Below are positions 9,136 to 20,900 of a stretch of 64,000 nucleotides of DNA, in pieces (positions within the stretch are counted from its first letter, which is position 1; each line of letters opens with the position of its first letter). The notes under the pieces were generated by a model, which saw only the letters and a program-made list of their open reading frames with translations, was not told where the DNA came from and made no database searches. Both the position numbers and the translations under genes were made by a program. The stretch is from Anopheles merus. Its lineage: Eukaryota; Arthropoda; Insecta; Diptera; Culicidae. The stretch lies in NCBI RefSeq assembly GCF_017562075.2, contig NC_054083.1, forward strand, positions 45,625,269 to 45,689,268, given 5' to 3'.

Positions 9136-10608
9136 ATGGCATTTGGGATTCGGTTCGCGAAAGCCGTGCGCAACAACTGGAAGAAATCGACCGTCTTTGG
9201 AAAGCGCACTCGCCTACGGTGTGTCGTACTCGAACGAGAAATATGAGTAAGTTCCGTGGTGTATTTGTTCAATCAAAACGGCTCCCAATGGATGTGTTTT
9301 GTGTGTTGCAGGATCAACAGCTGATGCGCTACTACTGCACGGAAGCATCTCGGTAAGGGGACGTCAAGATAAACCTGAACCAAAGACACGCCGAAAGTGT
9401 TGGTGCTTCTCAACCCTGCTGCGAACGTAAATCGTCGGAGGAGGATGTTAGTAACTGAATTTGATTTCCATGTTCAAGTTTCGTATTCATAACTTCATAA
9501 TCCCATTCTAGTTTCACGACTACTGCGAACCGATCCTGCATCTGGCCGGGTTTGAGGTGGATTTGGTTAAAACAGACTCCGAAGGGCACGCCCGGCCGGT
9601 ACGTCGAGGAGCTGGCCACCCTTCCCGATGCGCTCATCGTCGGTGGCGGTGATGGAACGCTCCTCGGAAGCGTTTCCGGTATGAAGCGCCGCCAGGACGG
9701 TGCGCAATGTCCGATCGGAGTGCTTCCCCTGGGCCGCACACGAACACACTCGCGATGAAACTCTTCTCGGCGAGGGCTCCAGCAACTCCGATCTGGAGCA
9801 TGTGCGCACCATGGCCAATGCGGCATACGCCGTCATCGCTGGCAAGAAGGAAAAAACGGACCTTATGCGCATTGAGGTGTTGCCGAGTGCGGCCGATGAA
9901 ACGCCGCCGGAGAAACCCGTGTACGCCGTGGGTGCACTGCAGTGGGGCGCTTTCCGGGACATTCTAGCGCTGAGGGATAAGTACTGGTACACGGCCTCGC
10001 TGCGCGACTATACCGCCTTCCTGTTCAACGCGTTCGATGGAAAGCACACGTGGAGCTGCAAGGCAAAGATTGCGTACACGGAACCGTGCAGCGGGTGCAG
10101 CAACTGCTACAAGGACATGGACGACCAGTGGACGGCGGCCAAAAAGGCGGAACAGCAGCCACGCCGATGGTGTCGGTGTTTGTGCCGCGTGCGAAAACCG
10201 CAGCAAAGACGGATTACAGTAAAATCGTCAACGAAAAGTGCTCGGTGCGGCACGAGATTGAGGTGGAACCGTCGGAGCTTGTCATTAAAACGGGAACGTT
10301 GCGGTGGACGACCAGGAAGGTGAAAAGGGAACGGACAGCACGAAGCTGGATGTGGTCGTGGGGGAACAGGTGGACTCGAGCTTCGGTTTCATCGGTGGTG
10401 GCAGCTGGGGTCGGGTGAGGGGTCGAAAGTATTTCGACTGTCCGGCCAAGGATAGTATCAGCGTGCGCACTGTCGAGCTGCTGCCCGAGCGGCTGAAGGT
10501 GGAAGAGACCGACCCGAGCTGTACTACTCGATCGACAATGAGGCGTACGAGGTGCGCCCGGTGCGGATAACGGTTGTGCCGAAAGCGGTCGAAATATTTA
10601 CCTTCTAG
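9136..10608 (+). CDS. Agk: Acylglycerol kinase, mitochondrial (Agk/Mulk), three exons, frame broken about a dozen times
   Basis: The product phosphorylates mono- and diacylglycerol to lysophosphatidic and phosphatidic acid. In human mitochondria it also serves in the TIM22 carrier translocase. Exons are 9136-9246, 9312 to about 9446, and 9512-10608, with GT-AG ends. Recognisable segments in order: a basic N-terminus (FAKAVRNNWKKSTVFG) with a hydrophobic stretch ending AYGVSYSNEKYE; LMRYYC; VLVLLNPAANVNRRR; FHDYCEPILHLAGFEVDLVK; the DAG-kinase catalytic loop GGGDGT (9641-9658, usually AGGDGT); CPIGVLPLGRT; ALQWGAFRDI with KYWYTASLRDY; SCKAKIAYTEPCSGC; SFGFIGGGSW; and YYSIDNEAYEVRP before the TAG at 10606. 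These follow the AGK family from end to end. Frame breaks lie near 9201, 9321, 9355 (in-frame TAA), 9375, 9393, 9595, 9662-9672 (a compensating pair), 9737, 9765, 10160, 10296 and 10515. Most are one base. Sequence error is likelier than a pseudogene. Confidence 0.88.
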
Positions 10609-10613
10609 AAATC

Positions 10614-10619
10614 AATAAA
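10614..10619 (+). terminator. Polyadenylation signal AATAAA for Agk
   Basis: AATAAA lies six bases after the Agk stop codon. It is the only canonical signal between the two convergent stop codons, so the Agk 3' UTR is probably very short and may run into the PLPP6-like gene on the other strand. Confidence 0.65.
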
Positions 10620-10695
10620 CTTAACAGACGCGCGTGTTTGGTGACAAAAGCTTTATAGTTTTTTTTTCGGGTTTAAATAGAGCACTCCACACACC

Positions 10696-11438
10696 TTACA
10701 CAGCATATTCCGCACCCGCCACACGCTCGTCCGTAATCCAGTTGATCAGCCAGATGCTACCCTCCTGGTCGAACCAAAGGATCGATATCAGCAGCGCATT
10801 GAACAGTCCCAGCAAGATACCGCCCAGCACGTCCAGAATGTGGTGACGGTACAGAATCAGCCGGGAAATGCACAGCGCCACCGTCCACGCCATCAGCGGT
10901 GGCCAAAACACGACCGTCACCGGATCCAGCACGATCAAAAAGGTCGTAATAAACACACCGCGCGAAACGTGCCCCGATGGGAAGCTAAACTTATCCGGCC
11001 CAAAGCACAGCGGATCATCGTTTATCGCGGGCCGACGGCGACGCGTTGCCGCCTTAATAACCGCCACCATCACAATGTCCGTCAGCAGGCCAATGACAGG
11101 TTCACCTGCATCTGGTACCACTCCGGCTTGTCGATCATCCAGCAGAACGCGAGCCACCCGGCCGCCAGGCGATCCCATGGCACGAGTACTCCAGCACCTT
11201 GCAGTGCGTCCGGAGGGAGCGCAGTGGCACAAAGTTCAGCATAAAGCTGACAAACTGTTTCGTCATCACGACGTCCCATTCGAGCAGCTTCTTCAGCGCG
11301 GGCGGGATATTTCTGCCCTCCTCCAGGCGCGTCTTGGAATCGACCTGTGGTAGCGAAAGTAAGCAAAACGATCGTTAAAAGCAAGTGCAGAAAATGGCGA
11401 AAAGAAATAAAATTAGCTTCACTTACACTTTCACCCAT
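10696..11438 (-). CDS. PAP2-family phosphatase, PLPP6/PPAPDC2-like (polyisoprenoid/presqualene diphosphate phosphatase), two exons
   Basis: This is a membrane phosphatase of the PAP2 superfamily, closest to PLPP6, which removes phosphate from presqualene, farnesyl and geranylgeranyl diphosphates in the ER/nuclear envelope. Exon 1 (11427-11438) is only 12 nt, MGES, followed by GTAAGT. Exon 2 starts at 11344 after CCACAG and ends at TAA (10698-10696). The protein reads VDSKTRLEEGRNIPPALKKL, WDVVMTKQFVSFML, then membrane segments. All three catalytic signatures are intact: C1 KAATRRRRP (KX6RP), C2 FPSGHVSRG (PSGH) and C3 SRLILYRHHILD (SRX5HX3D). Length, about 220 residues, fits a five- or six-helix PAP2 protein with a short N-terminus. 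Two frame breaks occur, near 11165 (probable loss of one tandem TGGC unit before AAGWLAFCWM) and near 11098 (one C missing in QVNL-LIGLL). The stop is 88 bp from the convergent Agk stop. Confidence 0.88.
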
Positions 11439-12587
11439 CTTGGCACTTGATTGATATTCTTTTAAAAAATAAATTTCTTCGGGCCCTGTCGACGATGACG
11501 ATGATGACGATGACGCAGATCGTGCGACAGATGCACACGGACAGGAGCAGCTGGACTGATTGTCGGCGGTCGAGATTGCTGACTGAGTCTGGTGTGTAAG
11601 ATAAATTTGCTTTTATCTGACGCTTCTTATCGACCTTATCGGCCTATCAGCTGTACAAATTTTCCGTCCTCTTATTTCTCTCTTTTCTTTGGCTTTCTGC
11701 TGGTGTGATTAGGAAAATAAACACAGCACTCTGACAGCAGGGGGGCTTTGTTATGACAGCCATCCCTTCGGGAACGGCACCAAAGTGGAGTTGATAAAGA
11801 AAGAACTTTTTTTTTTCGCATTTCGCGTTCAAAAGCGTGTTTTCTGTTCACGCTTTTTAAAATAATAAAATTGTGGCCTCATTGCCAAACTTTAAAACAC
11901 TGCCATTAACACGCTAATTGCAATAATCGCAACGGAGGAAGGAAACGTGTTGTTGTTTACAATCTCGCCCGGTCTCGAAACGTCATCACACTCTTCCGCT
12001 CTTTCCACGCGGGTTGTTCACACAGCGAGAAAAGAATCGTCCGAGTCTGAAATCGTTTATTTTCAGCCTATTTCTCATCGGCAGCCTTCCAGAGTAAGAG
12101 GTTTGTAGCGCTGAATTAATCAGATCCCTAGAGAGGGGTGAAACTTACCGGTTACTCGTTTTCCCCCTTCTCATCCACTACTCACAACCACCCAGGTCCA
12201 CACCGTCGTCGTGTACACCACGCAAGAGATCGGTCGTGAAAATCTCTCAACCGCGCAAGATCACGAACACAGTTCACACGATCACGAACACAGGACGAGG
12301 AGGGCCTGTGTGAAACGACTCTCACGACACACAGAGCAAAAGTGTATAAGCGTCAGCTGCTCGCGGTGGAAATCAGTCAGTTTTTCACACGCATCCGGAA
12401 CGGCCGTATCGTGCGAGACGGATCCATTTGCCATTCGTTTTGATTTGTGACCGCAGTGCGGAAGAACTTGCCGGTTTTGCATCTTGCAAGTGGAAGATTG
12501 TGCCGGAAAGCAGTTAAAGTAAACCATCCGGCGGCGCTCTTTCTGCATTTTCCAATCGCAAATTACATCATTGGTGCCAGCAGCAGA
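11439..12587. promoter_or_regulatory. Divergent promoter region between the PLPP6-like gene and Urm1
   Basis: This 1.15-kb non-coding stretch separates two start codons facing away from each other. It contains a GACGAT-type trinucleotide patch (11488-11516) near the phosphatase side and the Urm1 5' UTR on the right. No other gene is visible. A shared regulatory region is plausible from the head-to-head layout. Confidence 0.55.
12345..12407 (+). promoter_or_regulatory. Candidate Urm1 core promoter: TATA-like box, initiator, near-DPE
   Basis: TATAAG begins at 12345. TCAGTC at 12373-12378 matches the insect initiator TCAKTY with its A at 12375, exactly 30 bp after the start of the TATA-like box. 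GGCCGT at 12402-12407 (+28 to +33) matches the DPE consensus RGWYVT at five of six positions. A second initiator-like TCAGTT overlaps at 12377. This would give a 213-nt 5' UTR. It is a pattern-based prediction only. Confidence 0.35.
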
Positions 12588-13390
12588 ATGGACGATTCCA
12601 TTGACGAGGAGGTGATTTCGGGCGGCTCAACGATCACCGTGGAGTTCAGGTAAGGCCGTGTGTGTATGTGCGTCAGAGAAGAACCTGACGGCATTGCCGT
12701 CATCCAGCAAAGGCAAAGCGAGCAAAGTGTTTCTTTAAAGATACAAAAAAAAAAAGAAGATCCTAAATCCTACGCGCGTCTTTTACCCCACTGTTGGTGC
12801 TTTCGTTAGGTTGAAGACACACTTTCTTTCACCGCGCACCGATGACCGAGATTTGAAATGTTTTATTTTATGTTCTCGCTTTTTCCGCCTTTTTTCTGTG
12901 TTTCTCCCTACTAAAGTGGTGGAGCGGAAACTCTTTTCGGTGGTGTGAAGGAACACATCGTACCGTTGGATGGATCGAAAATAGGTAAGCGTGCGCGCTT
13001 CCCCCGTGTCGTGCGCTGTTGCGTGTGTGTGTGTGTGTGCATCGGGCGAGGTTATTTGAAGGTGTTTTTTTTCTGCTTCACTAATCACCAGTATTGCTCG
13101 AGGAAATGCTCCGATGGCTAAGGGATCATCTGCTCACGGGTGATGCTGGTCTGTTCCTCCAGGAAAACACCGTCCGGCCCGGCATTCTGGTCATGATCAA
13201 CGATACCGACTGGGATCTGATGGTGAGTGCAGACGCGAAGCGACAAAGGAAACCATTTCCTCCTAATTCCTTATTTATTTCCTTGTGCGTTTTGTTCCCG
13301 TTTTCCATTCCCAACACACAGGGCGAAACGGAGTACATCCTGCAGCCTGGCGATCATATCCTCTTCATTTCCACCCTCCATGGCGGATAA
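12588..13390 (+). CDS. Urm1: Ubiquitin-related modifier 1 (Urm1), four exons, intact
   Basis: Urm1 is a ubiquitin-fold sulfur carrier. Uba4/MOCS3 activates its C-terminus to a thiocarboxylate, which supplies sulfur for 2-thiolation of wobble uridine in tRNA-Lys, -Gln and -Glu. It also modifies proteins, notably under oxidative stress. Coding exons are 12588-12649, 12917-12984, 13092-13222 and 13322-13390, all with GT-AG ends (donors GTAAGG, GTAAGC, GTGAGT) and consistent phases. They give 109 residues. Motifs: [20 protein letters not shown] (first beta hairpin), LLEEMLRWLRDHLL (helix), ENTVRPGILVMINDTDWDLM, and LQPGDHILFISTLHGG at the end. The terminal Gly-Gly is exposed as required for activation. 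Length is slightly above the usual 99-101, owing to an N-terminal MDDSIDEEVISGGS extension. No ATG lies upstream in frame, so this start is firm. No frame breaks. Confidence 0.97.
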
Positions 13391-13424
13391 GCACCGTGGT
13401 CGGGAAACGATACCTGTGATATAC

Positions 13425-13460
13425 ACTACTTCTACTACTACTACTACTACCACTACTACT
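13425..13460. repeat. (ACT)n microsatellite in the probable Urm1 3' UTR
   Basis: An imperfect ACT repeat of about 12 units starts 35 bp after the Urm1 stop codon, so it is likely transcribed as part of the 3' UTR. Direct observation. Confidence 0.85.
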
Positions 13461-13837
13461 GCTAACACTGCAGTATCAAGTGCTGCTGCTTCTAACTACA
13501 ACTACTTCAGCTGCTCCCGGTCTAGAAGCCGCATGGATCGTGAGATATTGTTATTAGATGGGATGGGCGGTTTTTGTTTTTAAATATTGCCTTAGTGTTA
13601 AGAGTGAACTGGTTTTCGTCCCTCTGTCTCCCCCTTTTTGACCGTACGATACGCGGTGTTGTTGTTGTGGTCGTTCGGTAGCAGCAGCACTCTCACATGC
13701 GCAGAGAGACACGCAAAGAGAACGGCGCGCCAAACAGGACGGACGATTAATCCTCGCTGCTGATAATAGAAAGTAAGGCTAACGTCACAGCACACTGAGA
13801 AGCTTCTCGAGCATTATCGTACTGATGATTGCGCGTT

Positions 13838-13843
13838 TTTATT
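13838..13843 (-). terminator. Possible minus-strand AATAAA polyadenylation signal
   Basis: TTTATT on the plus strand reads AATAAA on the minus strand. It could end a minus-strand transcript coming from the right and converging on Urm1, but no coding exon on that strand was found nearby, and the hexamer is common by chance in AT-rich DNA. Confidence 0.15.
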
Positions 13844-16800
13844 TAACTCATTCGGCAACACAGCCCTCCCGTAGGCGTAGCTTTGATCGCGTGAAATGAT
13901 CGCACTGTCGGCAGAAGCAGTTTAGATTGAAAGGAGGGAAGGAAGGGACACGAAACAGATGCACAAATTAACTCGTTTGATTTTGGTTTTTAAAATTAAT
14001 ACTAAGCAGATCACTGCTACTGTTTGTACAAGTAAACCCGCGACACACACGATTCGCGATTTCCCTCCCTGGGTAAGGATGGCGATGGGAAGTTTCTTTT
14101 TGTATACAAATATCCTATTCTTGTTTATATAGTACTGTGCAAGATAGAGGAAGGAATAGGAAAGATTCAGTGAAGGAGAGTGAGAGAGGGCGAGTTTAAT
14201 GGAGAAATATATACCAATTTAAGCAGATTACTTCATCCTTGTTTGCATGTTTTCCCTTTCAACAGTTTCCAATGTTCGTGTTTTACTCTTGCTCTTCTCT
14301 CTGCTGCGTAGGTTTGCAAATGTTTTCCCGTACAGTTTTTGTTTTTTTTTCTCTCCAAGAACTTGCCCGCTTGCATCTGTTTTCCATACATTATCTTGGC
14401 GTCGGTGTTTAGCGTCCGTTGGTTTGCAAATTTATTATCCGCTTTACATTGTTGAAATGTGATATCGTTTATTGAAGCGTCCAGAAAAAACCCCTCTCCT
14501 CGCACGTTGTCCTTGAGTGTGGGCGGAAGATGTTTTCCGTTTTAGCAAAGAAAAAAAAACACTCCCCGGCAATAACATGTCCACACGACACGAACACGAC
14601 CCGATCGATATGTGGGATGGAAAAGCGAACCGGGGTTTGGGCGGACAGGGAAGCGCAAATGCCACTCGTGCGCACCACTCAGCACGCGTGTGTAACAGAT
14701 TTGGAGGTCTAAATGAGGTGCGATATTGAACCAAAAGAAACTAACCAATCCAAAACAGACGAACACCCAGAACAAGGGTCGAAAGGCGGAAGTGGGGAAG
14801 ACAGTTTAAAATAACATCCATCCCTTCACACGGCTGTTTTTGGAGGAGCACTGCTCCACCCGAAAGCGCAGGGGCCAACCAACCTGTCCCAGCGGAAGCA
14901 GCACGTGAAGACACGCCAGTACGCGCGCTTCCACCACGAGCTGGACGTTTTGGTGTACGATTTATTTGCCAAACAAAAGATACAAACGCGCGATGCTGAT
15001 GTTGTTGTTTTGGCATGAACCAGCGTGGGACGATATAGTTTATGTGGGCAAATGGTTTTCGAGCACGGTTGATCGTTGACGGGCGGTAAATTTATTATTC
15101 GCAAAAATTAGACGAAAAAAGAAGCCGGAGCGAGTGGCTATGAACGCGGTTTTGCTGCCAGCTGCTGTCCTGCCTAATTGGCTTTTGTGTGGGAAACGAA
15201 CACGGCTTTTTGAAACGGGAAACGGGACGGGCGATCTATTTTTGCCGGATGATTACCGGCGTAAGAGGCGTCAAATCTTCCCCTCCAACTAAATGTGGGA
15301 GGGGAAAAGGGGTAAGTGCAACGGGGTAAGTTGAAAGGAAAAATGGAAAAACATCTTAATTGCACATGCAAACGCTTTGTTTTGTTTAAATATAAATTAA
15401 GCAAATAAATCTCGCTTTAATTTTAGGAAGGATCGTTCGAAACATTCAATCAAATGTCATTAATTCGTTTCCCGTGCTCTGACTACGATCAACGATCAGC
15501 GAATCGATCGAGGAAAGGCACACAGCACAACACGCCTAGGTGCTTGATCTGGGGCCAGCATACACACACACCACACCACACGGATCAAACATTGCCGGTA
15601 CCCGTTGAACTCTTCGAGATTTTACCGCCAGACCCCGTTTGTCTGGCAGCGCGTTTACCCTTTTGTACACCGATCACGCTTTTACCTTCTTTTTTTCAAG
15701 TTCAATGAAATTACAATCCGGCTTCAGAGCGAGAGAGAGAGAAGAGAGAGAGAGAGGGCATAAAACGCTTTCTACTACAACTGATCTAAGATGGCTTACG
15801 ATACTCATTTCACGATCATCTAGCTCAGTGGGGAGCGTTCCACTACAATCATCATCATCAGCACGATCGTACACACAGAGAAAGAGAGAGAGAGAGAGGG
15901 AGAGCCGGTTGTATATTTTTAGAACCTTCAAATCACCTTTTTCCCACACCGTCGTCGGACTTACGGTCGTGTTCAACGCTGCAGGAAGCGGTGCAGCTAA
16001 ACCCGAACGTCAGCGGCCGGGTAGCAAGCAGCAGGCACGAGCACCAAACGCATTGGCGGTCTGACCGGTGGCACGATTTATTGCACATCCCGAAGACTCG
16101 ACAACGATCGGGCGATTGCATGGGGAGACGGGGAAGGGCCCACCGTTTGGTTTAAAAATAGTACCACACCGTGTGTAGTGCGCCAGTGCGCTTGGCATTG
16201 AGTTGGGTGTATTTTGAGGAAGGGACAAAAAGGAAGTGTCGTTGGTTTTTGGGGGTTTCCCCCCCGCTTGTGCACTTTCCTGGCGGTGCGCAGCCCGAAA
16301 GCCAACATGATAAAATACTGCAATTTTTCTGGTGGTTTTCCAGGGTTTTTTTTTTTGGTGTAGCATTATGAGGATCTTACGGTCGCGCGATCGTCGCCTC
16401 AAACCGTCGTCTGTGTTGATAAATACATCAGCATGTGACATAATTTGTAGCGTAAACAACATTTATCTTCCCATCAACCGGATGATACGCGAGAAGGACG
16501 AGCGCGAAGGAAGCTCTGCAACAAAGTGTGCGATCGTTTAAGGTGGCTTCCCGATCACGTTGGCTTTAGCGCTCAGTGTTAGTTTGCATTCTTGAGATGT
16601 TTCAAATGTTTCAGCCACATTCCGGCTGCACCGTGGCTCTGCCGGTGGCACACGCCAAACGAATGCGTCCTTTTGTGTACCGGCACATACCTACGCGCAC
16701 ATACGCGTGTCACCCCGGAAGCAGCTACGAACGAACGCCGTTCCTCGTTCCGTTATTGACAGGCCACGCGGGTCACGGGTTGCGCTTTGCTCGGAAGCTT

Positions 16801-17900
16801 GGCGTCGGTGTCTAGCCGAACGGGGCGAAGGTGAATGTCGCACGCTGACCATGATGATCGAAGCGGACGGAACTGATGCTGTGATGAACTGTGCATCGTG
16901 TGTGCGCGCGCGCTCGTGCTCGTAAGTAGGACAGCCATAGGCGCGCGTGATGAAACTGCGCCAACCACTCTTCAAGGTTGGTTTTGCAGTAAACTTCTTC
17001 CCACGGCACTGTTCCAATGCTCCCCACTGGGTGTGTGTGGAAATTACCCACGGCCCGTACTAGTTGCCCGAGGGTTGCCGCCGCCCTTGAGCTGCCAAAG
17101 TGTGTGATGCGATTGTTTGTTTCCTTTTCGGTTGAATTGAACGCTCGCGCAACTGGACTTGGACGCTGGGAGCGCTTGCGAGTTGTGGATGAGTTGCATT
17201 TGAGTCATGCTGTGGTGCTGCTGTGCATGTTTTGTTGTTCTTTTTCCCATTTTTTTAAAGGTGCAATCGTTCTTTTAAAGATGAAAATATTGAATGGAAA
17301 ATGCGGGATTAGAGAAATTTGAAACTTTGACAGATAGTTTTACAAACTTAAAGCGACATTAATAATACTGAAAAAAATTATCCACACAGAAAAGTTGGAA
17401 ATGATAGAATTTATCGTCTTTTTTTTAATAATTTACAATTTTTTATGTATTTCTTTCTTCTTTCTCCTTAACGTCATAAAGCATGTATGGTTGTTCTCCG
17501 TCATTTGTGCGTCACGCAATCCAATACGCCACTGCCACAGTTTCCACATTTGGGGTTTTGCACCAAGATGGATGGCCCTTGCGATGACAGAACCGGTGGG
17601 TGGTCAACAATTCCTCTTAACAAGCGTGTCTTCATTTCCTTAATGTTTCAACCCACCCACCCATCTTTCCTGCAGGCAATAAGGGACCACTTTTTCCATG
17701 TTGCTTTCAAAGGTAATATATGTGCCAAGAAAAGAAGCGCTCTGTGCTGTTCAAAGCAGATCGGTCACTTAAACGATCGAGTTTTGTTTTTCATGTTTTC
17801 GTGGTTTTCGACAACGGCTTCAATTTCAACGAAAAAGGGGGGAGGTTTCCCGTTTAGCTCGTACGATCGTACCAGCTTTACTTAAGCCTTGTGAGAAAAC

Positions 17901-20900
17901 ATCTCGACAGCCCGAACTTGATACCGTTGCTTTTCACGCATGGCGTGTTTTGACAGTGAAACTGACCGCAACCGTCGTTTGTATCAACTGAGGGCAGAAG
18001 CAAAAATTGACAAAGCCAACGAGGATTGGGAGGGCAACGGAAAAGAACAACAAACCCAACCAGATGGTGATATTTTTAAATGGTGACGTTTGGTGTGCGG
18101 AAAGCTACCCACAATTACGGAAAACCCCGCCACCGAGCAGGGTTCCAAGATCGTTCGGTCCGTTGACGTACGTGCAGTGACGATTGTCCCGGGAGAAAGA
18201 AACTGTCACTCCCGGTTGATATACGGTCGGAGCAGCCCTGCGATAGGTGCTGCAGGAAGTGTTCAGGCTCGGAGGTAGTGGAGTAGTTTATTCCACCTCG
18301 ATCGACTGCGACAGTGAAGCGCCAACAACGGTTGGACGTCATCGTGAAACAAACACACACTTATACAGACACAAACTGCGTTTGGTCAATGATCTCGCTT
18401 TTTCCATCGTCGTTGCCCGCCGATCGTGTGTGGTGATCGTGAGTGGACATGTGTTTGTACGATGTCACGCGAACGATCTTACTTGCGGACGGTTGGTGAA
18501 GACGATCATGCAAGTGGAGGTGTCGGAGGTGTAGGAGGAGTCTGTTGGACCAAATCGTACCAGACGAACAGACGACACGCGATGCCGCAGCGTGTGTGTG
18601 TTTTTTTTGTTGCTTCGCTGCTTACTTGGAAGAGTATATTCAAGCGCGGAATGGGTTATTTTGGCTTGCAAGGATCGCTTTATAAGTTTTTTGATTTGAG
18701 ATGAAACGAAAAAGCGTGTCCAAGAGAAGTAAATAACTCAACATTTAAGTTTGCTTCAAACCATTATCGAAGATTCTGTTTATGGTACAACAAAGCGGTT
18801 TATCGTTTAACTTTGACACACTTAAATGGGCGACGGCTCGTCCAGTTTTTTTATACACATAATTGATAAATTCGACAAAAATTGATGACGTTTATTGTGT
18901 TCTTTTAGAGCAAGATATTATGGAAGACAATGTTCACAATCATTCCACGCCCAATAAATTCGTAACAACGCAAATTGATGGAGACGCCTAGTGGTTTGTT
19001 ATTTAAGAGATTTTCTTCATGCATTCGTCGGGATTGTGGACCAGATATAATATTGCTCAAATGTACGAAAACATTCAAAACTTTACATTTTAATCATCCT
19101 GTAATTATAACACAAAAAAATTTTTGTTATTAATAATTAATCAATTTATTTAAATTCTTTAATAAAAACCCATTATTTCGTAACAAAAGAGCATGTCCGT
19201 TTCATGTCCGATCCACTGCAGATTTGATGGTACTGCACGCCTGAAATTGCTTTGCAATGAGCTTGAATGCAAACTTGCATGCAAGCTTTAGTAGACCATG
19301 CAAACTTGCACTCAACCTGACTTCATGGCATTAGGTGGAGGAACAAGCTTGGTTTTAGTGTTTATTTGTTTTTTATCCGTAAAAGCAGTAAAAGTAAGAA
19401 TTGTTGTTTCAATCAGTATATTGCGTGGGAAAATGATCACAGGTAAATACATAGTATTATTTGCCTTCTTTTATTGCCCTGTACTGCCAAAAATGGTAAA
19501 AATGTAACAAGCTACCATGCGCCTCCATCGGTTATATCCTTGCTCTGTTTGTTAACACTGAGCGCTGTGTGGCTCGCTTTGGAATCACAGCTTTGCCTCC
19601 CCTTCTCTGTGATTGGTCTCTCAGCAACTCTCAGCAGAGCGCATTGCAGCGGGAAGAAAGAGAGAGCGCATATTGCAGAAGTGGCATCGTACATCGGACA
19701 TGAACGTCGTTAGCCAATGAAACGCTCTCATCGCTCTCTTATATTGTACTGTTTTCTCCGCAGAAAGCCGATGCAAAATGCAGCGCAGATGTTACAGTCA
19801 ATTGATTAATTATAAACCCTATTTGCCACTTGATTCACTTTTGCCATAAATTGAGCTGCGATGTACATATTTAACCACTAATCCATTATCATCTTGGTCT
19901 AGCATTGGCAATATGATTAAATAAGTTTCTATACACTCGAAAAAGAATCTTCTCGTTTTTTCAACGTTGTAATGATGCGCTCGTTTAGGATTTAATACAT
20001 ATACATTTTCAACGCTTTTTTTTCATTTTACATCGTAACAAAATTCCTTAATTAATTACCGCTGCTCATTCAAATCTCCAGTGCAGCAACAGTTGCAGTG
20101 CTGAGCAACGGTCGCAACAAAGGCTTTACTCGCAACAAAATTGCATCGCGCTAAACCATTTTGAAACCGGAAGCAAACGCGGTCAAAGCGAGAAGATAAA
20201 GTTTCCTCCACCGTTAGTGCATTCGATTTGCGGGTTTCCAATGGTTCCATTGCACAAAAGGCCGTCGTTGGCAGAATTTGAAGAAATTAAACGCCATTTC
20301 ATAGAGGTACAGAGGCTTAACTGCACTGAAAATTCCAGCAGCATGTATTTTACTCCACTCTCCATGCCAGTCTCAGCGCATAGAACGATTAAATAGTTTT
20401 TCAGTGCGCAACATCTACCGAAAAACTTAATTTACTGCTCACTGTTATCCTTTGAGCAGGTTGGCAAAGTTTGATGTCCAACAGAATCAACTACTACAGG
20501 GACCCGAACACAAACCACCAGAAAGGGACTAAAATCGAACCACCAAATAGTAAAATTGATCAATGCTCGGACGAATTGGAGATTTTGTTGCAGTATCGCG
20601 TTTCTCTCCATTTACACCTCGGTAGGTAAACTCGTCTTCTGGCCCGATACCGAAAAACTGTTAACGACAAACTTCGTGTCTCTATTAAACCGTCGTCGCC
20701 GTCCGTTGTCGTTGTCGTCGTGTCGTTTGTCGCTGTCACTGTCATTGTCCCGCAGTAGTTTCGCCGTCTCCGGGCCGATTGTTGCTGGTGGTAATTAAAA
20801 GTTTTTAGTTTAATTTTACAACCCATCCGAAAATGGTTCCACTTCTCGCTAAATGGTTTCAACCGTTCACAGATACAGAGAGAGAGAGGGAGGCTACAGT

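Larger units (their letters stand above)
13391..17900. other. Urm1 3' flank and non-coding sequence
   Basis: The first part should contain the Urm1 3' UTR, but no close AATAAA follows the stop codon. The region holds a trinucleotide repeat, short GA tracts (15728-15757 and 15883-15903), a GC-richer patch near 16600-17100 and an AT-rich patch near 17250-17500. Open frames are short or built from repeats and match no family I know. Confidence 0.5.

Noticed and set aside
9567..9992. Open frames on the minus strand opposite Agk
   Set aside because: Shadow of the GC-rich Agk coding sequence; no independent motif.
18462..18590. Open frame starting MSRERSYLRTVGEDDHASGG as a possible first coding exon
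   Set aside because: It has an acceptable start context, but no good splice donor follows, the rest of the frame is low-complexity, and no family is recognised.
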